Positions 1-7,810 of a DNA stretch of 11,399 bases are shown here, piece after piece. The stretch is from Chloroflexota bacterium (lineage in GTDB: Bacteria; Chloroflexota; Limnocylindria; Limnocylindrales; CSP1-4). The stretch covers positions 1 to 11,399 of the forward strand of contig JAJYJR010000125.1 of assembly GCA_021789355.1 (NCBI GenBank), given 5' to 3'. Position 1 is the stretch's first letter. Every line of letters begins with the position of its first letter. Under the pieces are notes generated by a model. That model saw nothing but the letters and a program-made list of their open reading frames with translations, was not told the origin of the DNA and made no database searches. The translations under genes and the position numbers were made by a program.

Positions 1-864
1 TCGCCTCGGCTCGGTCCAGCCGCAGGGGCCGCGGATACCTCAGGGGCTGTCGCACGTGAGGACCGTCAGGCGGGCCCGACCGTCTCCGTGATCACCCGCT
101 GCTACAAGCAGGCGCAGTACCTGCCCGAAGCGGTCGAGAGCGTCGTCGCCCAGACCTTCGGCGACTGGGAGCTGATCATCGTCGATGACGGCAGCCCCGA
201 CGACACTGTGCTGGTTGCGCAGGCCCTGATCGATCGCCATCCCGACCGCCGGATCCGCCTGCTTCGCGGGCCGAACCGCGGCCTGTCCGGGGCGCTCAAC
301 GCAGGGATCGAGGTTGCGCTCGGTCGATACATCCTCCCGCTCGACGCCGACGACATGATCGCTCCGACGATGCTGGAAGAGACGGTGGCCCTGCTGGAGT
401 CGCGCCCGGACGTCGCGATCGCGTACACGGATCTCCAGCAATTCGGGGAGGCCAGTGCGCTGGTCCGAGCACCAGATTTCTCCGCCCTCATGCTGCCGCG
501 GGCGAATCAGCTCAACTACTGCTCGCTCTTCCGGCGCGAGGTCTGGGACGCAGTCGGCGGGTACAACCCCAACATGATCTGGGGGTACGAGGACTGGGAC
601 TTCTGGATCGGCGCGGCGGAACGCGGGTATCGGGCGAGGCGCATACCCGAGGCATTGTTCATGTACCGGTGCCGGCAGGCCGGGATGTACGCGCGCGCGT
701 TGAGCCATGACGCCGTGCTGCGACGCCAGCTCGCCCGGAACCATCCGCAGTCATTCACCCTTGCCCGCCGCATGACGCGCCAGGTCACCGGCGCCACCCG
801 CGCGGCCACGAGTTCAGTCAGCCGTTTGGTCCGTACGAGTGGCTTGGACATTCGCCATGGATGA
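1..864 (+). CDS. GT2 family glycosyltransferase, 5' end outside window
   Basis: This is a predicted cytoplasmic GT-A fold transferase that moves a sugar from a nucleotide-sugar donor, probably onto a growing surface glycan. The frame is open from base 1. The only in-frame start codon in the first 90 bases is GTG at 88, but using it would cut off the first beta strand (PTVSVI, encoded from about 76), so the true start probably lies upstream. Counting from that GTG, the nucleotide-binding strand ends in VDDGSPDD (32-39), the metal-binding DxD is in LPLDADD (84-89), and YEDWDFW (167-173) carries the likely catalytic acidic residues. The usual N-terminal PCYN is replaced by TRCYK. The C-terminal 35 residues are basic and Ser/Thr-rich. 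The stop overlaps the start of the next gene by 8 bases, which implies a shared transcript. Donor and acceptor cannot be read from the sequence. Confidence 0.9.
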   Translation, partial: SPRLGPAAGAADTSGAVAREDRQAGPTVSVITRCYKQAQYLPEAVESVVAQTFGDWELIIVDDGSPDDTVLVAQALIDRHPDRRIRLLRGPNRGLSGALNAGIEVALGRYILPLDADDMIAPTMLEETVALLESRPDVAIAYTDLQQFGEASALVRAPDFSALMLPRANQLNYCSLFRREVWDAVGGYNPNMIWGYEDWDFWIGAAERGYRARRIPEALFMYRCRQAGMYARALSHDAVLRRQLARNHPQSFTLARRMTRQVTGATRAATSSVSRLVRTSGLDIRHG

Positions 865-1699
865 ACCAGAAGGTCGACCCTTGGCGGCCACGCCCGCGTT
901 CCGGGTCGCGCGTCGCGCTGGTCGCGCTCCGGAGATCGCGAGGAGGCTCTGGCAGACCTGGCGCGAAAGCCCGCGCGACCGAGCCGTGCTGGCTTCGCTT
1001 CGCGGTGACCGAGACGTGTGCTGGGCGGACGCAGACGCTGACAACCCACTCGTCACGATCAGGATTGCGACCTACGACCGTCCGCGCTTGTTGGTGGAAC
1101 GGGCGATCCCATCGGCCCTCGCGCAGACGCACCGCAACATCGAAGTGCTGGTGATTGGCGATGGAGCCACGCAGGAGACGGCCGACGCCATCAGCGGCGT
1201 CGGGGACTCGCGCATCCGCTTCGTCAATCTTCCGCGCTCGCCCTACCCTGGCGACCCGGAGAAACGATGGATGGTAGTCGGCTGCCAGCCCATGAACCAT
1301 GCGCTCTCGATCGCGGGCGGAGCGTGGATCGCTCCACTCGACGACGACGATGAGCTGACGCCGGACCACGTTGAGGTTCTCTTGCGTGCCGCGATCGCCA
1401 GGCGGCTCGAGTTCGTCTACGGTGACACGGCCGTGATGCGACAAGATGGATCGTGGGGCGTCGTGGGCGAGTGGCCGCCACGCCACGGAGGTCTGACTCA
1501 CGGCGCCGTGCTCTACGCCACGGCCCTGCGCTTCCTTCGGTATGACTCACGCAGCTGGCGATTCCGAGAACCGGCCGACTGGAATCTCTGGCGCCGGATG
1601 GCGGCAGCGGGTGTGCGCATGGGGTACATCAACACCGTCGTGTACCGGTACTACCCGGCCTCGCATTTCCCGGATGCGGGCCCTGCGCGGGTTGCCTGA
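857..1699 (+). CDS. GT2 family glycosyltransferase
   Basis: A second predicted GT-A glycosyltransferase, about 280 residues from ATG 857. That start lies inside the end of the upstream gene. GTG 839 is an in-frame alternative adding six residues, and neither has a good ribosome binding site. The first 65 residues are a basic, Trp-containing extension ahead of the catalytic fold. The fold begins at VTIRIATYDRP (66-76). GDGATQET (101-108) stands where VDDGSxDxT is usual. LDDDDELTPDH (161-171) supplies the DxD metal site, and EPADWNLWRRM (238-248) resembles the C-terminal ED/W motif that carries the catalytic base. Its position between another GT2 gene and an epimerase suggests it adds one sugar of the same glycan. 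The family assignment is firm; the substrate is unknown. Confidence 0.88.
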   Translation: MDEPEGRPLAATPAFRVARRAGRAPEIARRLWQTWRESPRDRAVLASLRGDRDVCWADADADNPLVTIRIATYDRPRLLVERAIPSALAQTHRNIEVLVIGDGATQETADAISGVGDSRIRFVNLPRSPYPGDPEKRWMVVGCQPMNHALSIAGGAWIAPLDDDDELTPDHVEVLLRAAIARRLEFVYGDTAVMRQDGSWGVVGEWPPRHGGLTHGAVLYATALRFLRYDSRSWRFREPADWNLWRRMAAAGVRMGYINTVVYRYYPASHFPDAGPARVA

Positions 1700-1702
1700 G
1701 TT

Positions 1703-1710
1703 GGAGAGGA
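1703..1710 (+). promoter_or_regulatory. Shine-Dalgarno GGAGAGGA choosing the epimerase start
   Basis: A purine-rich GGAGAGGA lies 11 bases before GTG 1722. It is the only clear ribosome binding site near the 5' end of the epimerase gene. It favours GTG 1722 over ATG 1674, which lies inside the upstream gene without a comparable site. The spacing is slightly long, so this is support and not proof. Confidence 0.45.
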
Positions 1711-1721
1711 CCACGGGTGGT

Positions 1722-2669
1722 GTGCCCCCACCCTCGGGCCGCCGGCACACACGTTGGAATCGTGCGCTCGTGACCGGTGGCGCTGGCTTCATCGGTTCGC
1801 ACGTGGTTGACCGACTCCTGGCCAGCGGCCATCGGGTCGTGGTGCTCGATGACCTCAGCACGGGTCTCGCGTCGAACGTCCCGCCAAGCACAGGGCTCGA
1901 AGTCATCGATCTTGCCGAGCCCGCAGCCGAACACCTCGTCGCGCGACTGAAGCCCGATGTGGTGATCCACTGCGCCGCGCAGACCTCGGTCCAGGCGTCA
2001 TTCCGCGATCCCACCCGCGACGCTCGATCGAACGTCATCGCCAGTCTGAACGTGATCCGGGGTGCGCTGTCGGCTGGCACGCAGCGGTTCGTTTACATCA
2101 CCACCGGAGGCGCCCTTTACGGCCACCCGGTCAGCCTGCCCTGCTCCGAGGACCATCCGATCGAGCCGCTCAGCCCGTACGGCTGGTCGAAGTACATCGT
2201 CGAGCGCTACCTCGACATCCTCGCCGGGCGCCAGATGTCCTGGGTGGCGCTGCGCCTCGCGAACGTGTACGGACCGCGCCAGCGGGCGGACGGGGAGGCG
2301 GGCGTGGTGGCCCGGTTCGCCGCCGCCATGGCCCAGGGACAGCCGGTCGTGATCGATGGCGACGGCGAGCAGACACGCGACTTCGTGTTCGTATCAGATG
2401 TCGCGGCCGCGGTGGCCGCAGCGCTGGGCTCCGACTTGGCTGGGCCAGTGAACATCGGGACTGGCGTCGGCACGTCGGTCAATCAGCTGTTTGCGCTGCT
2501 GGCGTCCATCGCGGGCTACTCACAGGCGCCCGTCCACGGTCCAGCGCGCCCGGGCGACATCCGTCAGAGCGTGCTGTCGCAAGATCGAGCCAGTCGCTCA
2601 CTGGGCTGGGCTGCGCAGACCGGCCTCGAGGAGGCACTGAAGCCCACGTATCTCGGGATGTCGGCGTGA
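1722..2669 (+). CDS. NAD-dependent epimerase/dehydratase (extended SDR, UDP-sugar 4-epimerase-like)
   Basis: An extended short-chain dehydrogenase/reductase that probably epimerises or dehydrates a nucleotide sugar in the cytoplasm to supply the adjacent transferases. With GTG 1722 the protein has 315 residues, the normal size. TGGAGFIG (18-25) is the NAD-binding Gly-rich loop. DD at 43-44, after the second strand, favours NAD over NADP. HCAAQTSV (83-90) and YITTGG (125-130) frame the active site, with Thr where Ser is common. Y153xxxK157 in SPYGWSK is the catalytic pair. GDGEQTRDFVFVSDVA (213-228) and NIGTG (244-248) are typical of GalE and dTDP-glucose dehydratase relatives. ATG 1674 is an alternative start adding 16 residues. 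Which sugar it acts on is not determinable; UDP-glucose/galactose or a GlcNAc/uronate form are the main options. Its stop overlaps the next start. Confidence 0.9.
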   Translation: MPPPSGRRHTRWNRALVTGGAGFIGSHVVDRLLASGHRVVVLDDLSTGLASNVPPSTGLEVIDLAEPAAEHLVARLKPDVVIHCAAQTSVQASFRDPTRDARSNVIASLNVIRGALSAGTQRFVYITTGGALYGHPVSLPCSEDHPIEPLSPYGWSKYIVERYLDILAGRQMSWVALRLANVYGPRQRADGEAGVVARFAAAMAQGQPVVIDGDGEQTRDFVFVSDVAAAVAAALGSDLAGPVNIGTGVGTSVNQLFALLASIAGYSQAPVHGPARPGDIRQSVLSQDRASRSLGWAAQTGLEEALKPTYLGMSA

Positions 2670-3637
2670 TGACGGGTGCGGTGACGATCGACGGGACTGG
2701 CGTCACACGCTCGGAACCGCAGCCGTCGGTCGCGGTCGTGGTCCTGACCTGGCGAGGAGAGGAGACAACGCGAGCGTGCCTGCGAGGCCTCACGCGCCTT
2801 TCATCGTGGCCGCTTCCGACCCTGATCGTCGACAACGCGTCCGGGACGGGTGAGGGAGACCGCCTTGCCGCGGAGTTCGGGCCTCCCGTCACGTCGCTCA
2901 CGAGGCTGGTGAACGACGGGGTGCCGGGCGGTTACAACGCGGGCCTGCGCTGGGCCTCCCAGATCGGCGCGTCCCACGTCTTGCTGCTGAACAACGATGT
3001 CGAGATCCTGGATCCGGCGATGGTTGACCGCCTGGTGGAGGTTGCCGCCCCGGGTGTGGCCGCGATCGGGCCACTCATCCTCGACCCGGACGGTTCAGTC
3101 TTCTCAGCCGGCGGCTTCATCGACTTCAGACGTGGTCGATGGGATCACCGTAAGCGGCCTCACCGAGCGAAGTCGCCTTACGCTGCCGCGTGGCTTGACG
3201 GTCCCGCGCTGCTCGTTGCCATGGAGGCGGCGCAGGCCATCGGTGGCCTGGCGCCCGAGTACTTCATGTACGCGGAGGAGCTGGACTGGTGCGTCCGGGC
3301 TGACCGGGCTGGTTATCGCTGCATGGTCCAGCCGACGACGTCGATCGTGCATCACCGGAGCACCCGGACGCCATCGCCGCGTGTGAGGTACCTCATGCTG
3401 CGGAACGGGGTTCTCTTCATGCGGCGGAATGGAACGGCATTCGAGAACGTGACCTCGCTTGCCTGGCTGCTCGCGTGGAGGATGCCTGGGATGGTCTGGC
3501 GCGACGGATGGCCGTTTCGAGCCGTGCGGCTCGGCCTTCGCGCGATCGGATGGAATGTCGCCGATGCCGCTCGGCGCCGAGGTTGGCGCGTGCCGGCGGA
3601 CGGGCCTCGGGTCCCGGGGTCAACGGAATTGGCCTAG
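2669..3637 (+). CDS. GT2 glycosyltransferase, rhamnosyltransferase-like (WbbL type)
   Basis: A predicted GT2 enzyme of 322 residues, of the subgroup often annotated as rhamnosyltransferase. ATG 2669 overlaps the epimerase stop as TGATG, indicating translational coupling; GTG 2666 is one codon earlier. VAVVVLTWRGEE (21-32) starts the GT-A fold. VDNASG (54-59) binds the nucleotide. LLLNNDVEI (105-113) is the NND/NDD form of the metal motif typical of this subgroup. AEELDWCVR (202-210) holds the acidic catalytic residues, followed by IVHHR (226-230). The C-terminus is amphipathic and Trp/Arg-rich (264-295) and may sit on the membrane. It is the last gene of the plus-strand operon. Its TAG stop overlaps the stop of the opposing GT4 gene. 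Rhamnose as donor is a family guess, and no dTDP-rhamnose genes are in this window. Confidence 0.9.
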   Translation: MTGAVTIDGTGVTRSEPQPSVAVVVLTWRGEETTRACLRGLTRLSSWPLPTLIVDNASGTGEGDRLAAEFGPPVTSLTRLVNDGVPGGYNAGLRWASQIGASHVLLLNNDVEILDPAMVDRLVEVAAPGVAAIGPLILDPDGSVFSAGGFIDFRRGRWDHRKRPHRAKSPYAAAWLDGPALLVAMEAAQAIGGLAPEYFMYAEELDWCVRADRAGYRCMVQPTTSIVHHRSTRTPSPRVRYLMLRNGVLFMRRNGTAFENVTSLAWLLAWRMPGMVWRDGWPFRAVRLGLRAIGWNVADAARRRGWRVPADGPRVPGSTELA

Positions 3638-4833
3638 GGTCGGTCGGGCGCCAGATCCCCGACTGCTTCGAAGATCGCCGAGGCTGTCGCAGGCGGCGAG
3701 AAACGTGCCCGGGCAGAGCCGAACGCGGCTGCCGCCAGCGACGCTCGCAGGGAGGCGTCGTTGGCGAGCCGTCTGATCGCCACCGCAAAATCGCCCGGCG
3801 TCTCGGCGACGAGGACTTCCGTGCCTTCTCGAAGACCAAGCCCCGCTATTCCGAGCCCCGTCGAGACCACCGGCACGCCGCATGCGATCGCATCCAGGAT
3901 CTTCACGCGGGTCCCGCCGGCGGAGCGGATGGGAACGGCCAGGATGCCTGCGTCGCGCAATGCACTCCGAACGTCCGGCACCTCGCCCGTGAGAGTATCG
4001 GTCTGCCCGCGTGCTGCGCGCCTCATCGCGGGGGTGGGATCGGGCCCGATCAGGACGAGCCGCGAGGGTCCTCCGGCGGCACGGACGGCCGGCATGATGT
4101 CGGCGGCAAGCTCGATCGCAGCGGCCTCGTTCGGCGGGTATCGGTACCAGCCGACAAACGCCACGGCGGCCGCCTCAGGGCAGGCCGGAAGGACGTCCGG
4201 CATCTCCACAGCGTTCGGGACGACGCGGATGTCCGCACTCGGCAGCACAGACTGGAATGCGTCGCACTCTGGGTCGGCGGAGACCCACAACTGGTCGGCG
4301 GTGCGGTAGGCGCGTCGTTCCGTCCGGCTGAGGATCGCCGCGCCCTCGACGGCGGCCCGCAGACGGCGGGCCACCGGTGCCCGGGGCGATTGCGCGATCG
4401 CTCTGGCGACTGTTGTCATGCGCTCATCGGCGTCGATCACGACCCGTGCGCCGACGGCGTGAGCGGCAGCCGCGTACGGCCCGACGAGCGGGCGGCCAAG
4501 CAGGACCAAGTCCGGCCCGATTCGACGGAGCAACTCCGCCACCGCAGAGGAGCAGCCTGCGCGGATAGACCGCTGCAACAAGACGGGACGACCGGACAAG
4601 ACGGCGGCGGTTGCGTCCATCGCCAGCGCGCGGACAGATTGGCGGCGTGCCAGCAGCCGCCGAGCAGCTTCGCCCAGCGCGCCCGGGGCATCGAGGTCGT
4701 CCAGTGCGACAACCGTCACGTCGAACCGTTCACCGAGCGCACGCGCGATCATCGTGGAGCGGAGCTTGTTCCCGCTCACAGGGGGGTAGGGCGAGGAAGC
4801 AAGCAGGTAGACGGCCGATGGGCGGGAGGTCAT
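3634..4833 (-). CDS. GT4 family glycosyltransferase (GT-B fold)
   Basis: A retaining GT-B glycosyltransferase, 399 residues from ATG 4833. The N-terminal Rossmann half begins AVYLLASSPYPPVSGNKLRS (7-26), with the Pro/Gly loop and Lys expected near the acceptor site. DLVLLGRP (108-115) and VVIDADER (131-138) are inner strands. The C-terminal half starts around VVPNAVE (204-210) and VAFVGWYRYPPN (224-235). The donor site is in GGTRVKILDAIACGVPVVST (306-325). The usual E-x7-E pair is not intact: no glutamate precedes GGTRVKILDA, as in some divergent GT4 members. GTG 4884 would add 17 residues and has an AGGA close upstream, so the start is uncertain. The gene runs antisense to the preceding operon and shares CTAG with its stop. 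It is divergent from the next GT2 gene. Substrate unknown. Confidence 0.88.
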   Translation of the reverse strand: MTSRPSAVYLLASSPYPPVSGNKLRSTMIARALGERFDVTVVALDDLDAPGALGEAARRLLARRQSVRALAMDATAAVLSGRPVLLQRSIRAGCSSAVAELLRRIGPDLVLLGRPLVGPYAAAAHAVGARVVIDADERMTTVARAIAQSPRAPVARRLRAAVEGAAILSRTERRAYRTADQLWVSADPECDAFQSVLPSADIRVVPNAVEMPDVLPACPEAAAVAFVGWYRYPPNEAAAIELAADIMPAVRAAGGPSRLVLIGPDPTPAMRRAARGQTDTLTGEVPDVRSALRDAGILAVPIRSAGGTRVKILDAIACGVPVVSTGLGIAGLGLREGTEVLVAETPGDFAVAIRRLANDASLRASLAAAAFGSARARFSPPATASAIFEAVGDLAPDRP

Positions 4834-4962
4834 TGTCGGGACCACGTCGACGGATGCCAATGGAACCTGCTGCTGGGTCCGCACCGTATCCTGTCCGCGC
4901 GATCCATAGGCCGACCATCATAGGCGCAGATTCATGCCCACCCGAACTGAGACAACCCGGCG
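4834..4962. promoter_or_regulatory. Divergent intergenic region with candidate promoters
   Basis: This gap separates a minus-strand GT4 gene from a plus-strand GT2 gene and should hold promoters for both. On the minus strand, TATGAT (4922 down to 4917) is one base from a consensus -10 box and sits inside GCGCCTATGATG. A near copy of that 12-mer lies upstream of the LysM gene. CATAGGC occurs twice in direct orientation at 4905-4911 and 4919-4925, a 14-base period. No convincing -35 box accompanies either. If the GT4 gene starts at GTG 4884, the gap is only 78 bp. No terminator or RNA structure is obvious. Confidence 0.35.
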
Positions 4963-5907
4963 ATGAACGTCCAGTGCCCCAGCGTCAGCTTTGTCGCGAT
5001 CGCGCACGACGAGTGCCACCGCGCGCCCGAATGCATTCGGGCGATACTCGCTCAGAGGGGCGGCACGGACATGGAGGTCATCCTCGTCGACGACGGCTCA
5101 AACGACGGCACTGCGGAGGCGGTCGAGGAGGCGGCGCGCGGGGATGCGCGGCTCCGAATCGTCCGTCTTCCGGAGAACTGCGGGCGGGGCGCTGCGCGGT
5201 CTGCGGGCGTGGAAGCTGCACGCGGCGCTGCGATCGCCTTCGTGGACGCGGACATCACGCTTCCTCCGGACTGGCTCGCTCGCTGTCTGGCCGAACTGCC
5301 CGGTCATGCTGCCGTGGGTGGGATCGCGGTCCCGGATGGCCACACGGCCGTGGTGGCCCGGCTGACAAAGGCGACGGTCCGTGACGCGGTGGGAAGCATG
5401 CCAATCACCGGCGCCAACGTGCTCTTCGACGCGGCGGTGCTTCGCGCCACGGGCTTCGATCCACGCGATCGCCTGGGCGAGGACTTCCGGCTCGCCGCGC
5501 GACTGCTGCGCAGCGGCCACCGGCTCCGACGCGTGCCCGGGCTCATCGTCCGTCACGAAGAGCGCAAGAGCTACGCGGAGGCGCTCAGGTGGCGCTTCGA
5601 GAACGGCGTCGATGCGGCCACCCACCCCCGCGAGCTCGGCCGGATCCGGTTCGTGGACATCGTCTGGATCGGGTGGATGGGCGCCTGGATCGCCGGGCTG
5701 GCGGGGGCGCTGACCCGGTCACCCTGGTGGCTCCTCCTCGGACCGTCGGCGGGAGCTGTGGCCGGCTTCAGCCACGCGGCAACGCGGTTTGAGCCGCGCC
5801 CCCTACGGCGGTTTGCCCTCGCCTGCGTGCTCGATGCGCCGTTGCTCACCGCCTACCTCGTCGGCCGGACGATCGGCGCGCCTCGTCTTCTTCGGGCACG
5901 GCGGTAG
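4963..5907 (+). CDS. GT2 glycosyltransferase with C-terminal membrane helices
   Basis: A 314-residue membrane-attached GT2 enzyme. The catalytic domain begins VSFVAIAHDE (8-17). VDDGSNDGT (42-50) is the nucleotide-binding loop, FVDADITLP (93-101) carries the DxD metal site, ITGANVLFD (148-156) lines the acceptor side, and LGEDFRLAARL (171-181) holds the ED catalytic base. From about 231 the protein turns hydrophobic, with likely helices at 231-249, 253-270 and 284-302, and ends in a basic GAPRLLRARR tail. This arrangement is common in transferases acting on lipid-linked or membrane-embedded acceptors. ATG 4963 sits a few bases after the domain-compatible limit and has only a weak upstream site. 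It diverges from the GT4 gene and meets the methyltransferase gene head-on with a 6-base gap, leaving no room for a conventional terminator. Substrate unknown. Confidence 0.88.
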   Translation: MNVQCPSVSFVAIAHDECHRAPECIRAILAQRGGTDMEVILVDDGSNDGTAEAVEEAARGDARLRIVRLPENCGRGAARSAGVEAARGAAIAFVDADITLPPDWLARCLAELPGHAAVGGIAVPDGHTAVVARLTKATVRDAVGSMPITGANVLFDAAVLRATGFDPRDRLGEDFRLAARLLRSGHRLRRVPGLIVRHEERKSYAEALRWRFENGVDAATHPRELGRIRFVDIVWIGWMGAWIAGLAGALTRSPWWLLLGPSAGAVAGFSHAATRFEPRPLRRFALACVLDAPLLTAYLVGRTIGAPRLLRARR

Positions 5908-5913
5908 CGTGCG

Positions 5914-6624
5914 TCAGGCTCCGCGCTCGGGCCCCAGGTAAAAGTTCGTCTCGAGCTGCTGGGTGATCGGCCACCGCAGGTACGAGCCGTCGTACGCCCG
6001 TGCCTTCTCGAAACGTGCGAAGAATGCCCAGGCGCCGCCCGGCCACGACTGCGCTGCCTGACGGGCGAGCGGGCCCGGAAGCGGGTAGAAGTTGGCGCCC
6101 GCCGTGTCCACCAGGCGGAACCCGCCCGGGAACGGCTTCTCCAGGGTGGCCACCAGGTCCGCCCGCGTGTACCCGCGCACGTGCGCCGACCAGTTGGCGA
6201 CCGAGGTCGGCTGCCGCCCGATCGCGAGCAGGAGCCGATTGTGCAACGAGGCGAGGTTCGGGACGCCGACCACCAGGCTGCCGCCCACTCGGAGGACCCT
6301 GGCGCACTCGTGCAGGATCCAGAAGATCTCCTTCACATGCTCGAGGACCTGGTTCGCCACGATCAGGTCCACCGACGCATCATCGAAGGGGAAGGGGTCG
6401 TGCTCGATGTCGCAGGTGACCGCCTCCAGGTCCAGCGTGCGCAACCGCTCGCGATACGGCTCGTGCGCTTCGAGTCCGACGACGCGAGCCTCCGGATGTG
6501 CCGCGTGCACGGTGAGCATGTCTTCGCCCATCCCGGGACCGAGATCCAGCGCGAGCTCCACGTCCAGGCCGGTGACCATACGGGCCACGATCTCGCGCCC
6601 GTAGTTCAGCCGCCGATCGACCAT
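5914..6624 (-). CDS. Class I SAM-dependent methyltransferase
   Basis: A 236-residue class I methyltransferase (Methyltransf_11/25 type). Motif I is LDLGPGMGED (26-35). LEAHEP (51-56) supplies the acidic residue for the SAM ribose. CDIEHDPFPFDD (71-82) covers motif II. NQVLEHVKEI (91-100) is the post-motif segment typical of small-molecule and sugar methyltransferases. RVGGSLVVGVPN (112-123) is motif III. GYTRADL (151-157) recurs in glycan-cluster methyltransferases. I chose ATG 6624, with GGGGTG about 7 bases upstream. ATGs at 6663 and 6666 also fit, but the latter would overlap the start codon of the divergent GT4 gene. In this setting it probably O-methylates a sugar or a lipid-linked intermediate; that is inferred from context. 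Methylation of a small metabolite cannot be excluded. Confidence 0.88.
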   Translation of the reverse strand: MVDRRLNYGREIVARMVTGLDVELALDLGPGMGEDMLTVHAAHPEARVVGLEAHEPYRERLRTLDLEAVTCDIEHDPFPFDDASVDLIVANQVLEHVKEIFWILHECARVLRVGGSLVVGVPNLASLHNRLLLAIGRQPTSVANWSAHVRGYTRADLVATLEKPFPGGFRLVDTAGANFYPLPGPLARQAAQSWPGGAWAFFARFEKARAYDGSYLRWPITQQLETNFYLGPERGA

Positions 6625-6664
6625 CGCTCGCACCCCAACGCGGAACCGTATCGTACGGGGCATC
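6625..6664. promoter_or_regulatory. 40-bp divergent promoter gap with short inverted repeat
   Basis: The gap between the methyltransferase and GT4 start codons is only 40 bp. It contains CCGTA-TCG-TACGG (6646-6658), a perfect 5-bp inverted repeat with a 3-base centre. On each strand the repeat contains a weak -10-like hexamer, TATCGT on plus and TACGAT on minus. If both chosen starts are right, both promoters or one bidirectional promoter must fit here or extend into the coding regions. No -35 box is evident. Confidence 0.3.
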
Positions 6665-7810
6665 ATGCACGACGCCCCGGTCGCTCGGCGCGGTGCCCTG
6701 GTCCACGACTTCTTCGTGGCCGAGGGTGGCGGGGAGAGCGTCGCGGTCGAGTTGGCCCGGCTCCTGCCCGACGCGACGGTCCACACCAGCTTCTTCTACG
6801 CGCGACGGTTCGGCGACCGCATCGACCCGGCGCGCGTGCGCGCGTGGCCGATCCAGCGCCTGACGGGTCCGACGCGGCACTTCCGGGCGTTCCTGCCGCT
6901 CTACCCGCTCTGGTTCTCGACGCTCGACCTGCGGGGCGCGGGGTTGGTGGTCAGCAGCTCGGTCGCCTTCGCGAAGGCGGTGCGGACCGGCCCGCGGGAC
7001 GTGCACGTGGCGTACATCCACACGCCCATGCGCTACGCGTGGGACCTGGACGCCTACCTGCGCGGGTCGAGCTTCTCCGCGCCGTCGCGCCTGGCCGCCC
7101 GCACCATCCGCCCGGCGCTCCAGTGGTGGGACCGCGAGACCGCCCGGCGGCCCGACGTGCTGGTGGCCAACTCGGCGACGGTCCGCGAGCGGATCCGCCG
7201 GCTCTGGGGTCGCGACGCGGAGGTCATCCACCCGCCGGTGGACGTCGACGAGATCGCGCCCTCCGACGCCGACGATGGGTATCTGCTCGTGCTGGCGCGC
7301 CTGCTGCGCTACCGGCGCATCGACCTCGCCGTGGCGGCATGCACGCGGCTCGGTCGTCGGCTCGTGGTGGTGGGCGACGGGCCGGAGCTGGCCGGCCTGC
7401 GCCGCCTGGCGGGGCCGACGGTCGAGTTCCGGGGGTTCGTCCCGCGCGCGGAGGCGATCGATCTGCTGCGCCGCTGCCACGCGTACCTGGTGCCCGGCAT
7501 CGAGGACTTCGGTATCGCGCCGGTCGAGGCGATGGCCGCCGGCAAGCCGGTGATCGCGTTTCGGGCCGGCGGCGCCACCGAGACCGTGGTCGACGGCGTC
7601 ACCGGCGTCTTCTTCGACGCGCAGACTCCCGACGCGCTCGCCCAGGCGATCGAGCGGCTCGACAGCCTCTGGCGCGACCGCGCCACCATCCGCGCCCAGG
7701 CAGAGCGCTTCTCACGGGCGGAGTTCGGGCGGCAGTTCACGGAGCTGCTCGGACGGCTGGGGGTGGACCGGGGGTGGCCGCAGCCGGGGATGCACGCGCA
7801 ACACCCATAG
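6665..7810 (+). CDS. GT4 family glycosyltransferase (WbaZ/mannosyltransferase-like)
   Basis: A 381-residue GT-B retaining glycosyltransferase resembling the WbaZ-like GT4 subgroup. The N-terminus ALVHDFFVAEGGGESVAVEL (11-30) has the Gly-rich acceptor loop. VSSSVAFAKAV (96-106) and AYIHTPMRYAWDL (116-128) are hallmarks of this subgroup. IHPPVD (188-193) leads into the C-terminal domain. VVVGDGPEL (234-242) and GIEDFGIAPVEAMAAGKPVI (278-297) form the donor site, with the E-x7-E pair at E280 and E288 intact. The last 15 residues are Pro/His-rich and probably disordered. The gene is very GC-rich compared with the left-hand genes. ATG 6665 fits the domain start; the 5' end faces the methyltransferase gene and the 3' end faces a GT87-like gene. 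Mannose is a common donor in relatives, which I cannot confirm here. Confidence 0.92.
   Translation: MHDAPVARRGALVHDFFVAEGGGESVAVELARLLPDATVHTSFFYARRFGDRIDPARVRAWPIQRLTGPTRHFRAFLPLYPLWFSTLDLRGAGLVVSSSVAFAKAVRTGPRDVHVAYIHTPMRYAWDLDAYLRGSSFSAPSRLAARTIRPALQWWDRETARRPDVLVANSATVRERIRRLWGRDAEVIHPPVDVDEIAPSDADDGYLLVLARLLRYRRIDLAVAACTRLGRRLVVVGDGPELAGLRRLAGPTVEFRGFVPRAEAIDLLRRCHAYLVPGIEDFGIAPVEAMAAGKPVIAFRAGGATETVVDGVTGVFFDAQTPDALAQAIERLDSLWRDRATIRAQAERFSRAEFGRQFTELLGRLGVDRGWPQPGMHAQHP

Noticed and set aside
88..90. GTG 88 as the true start of the first gene
   Set aside because: It would remove the first beta strand of the GT-A fold, and the frame is open to the window edge, so the gene is better treated as partial.
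3475..4923. A long plus-strand open frame (482 codons) over the GT4 gene
   Set aside because: The translation is Arg/Gly/Asp-rich without domain motifs, while the minus strand encodes a clear GT4 protein. Long antisense frames are expected at this GC content.
4905..4925. Direct repeat CATAGGC x2 as a regulator-binding array
   Set aside because: Only two 7-base copies with no third unit or symmetry; noted in the intergenic entry but not supported as a site.
6625..6786. N-terminal extension of the methyltransferase to 6786
   Set aside because: The extra residues are Ser/Thr/Arg-rich, lie antisense to the conserved N-terminus of the GT4 gene, and do not belong to the methyltransferase fold.
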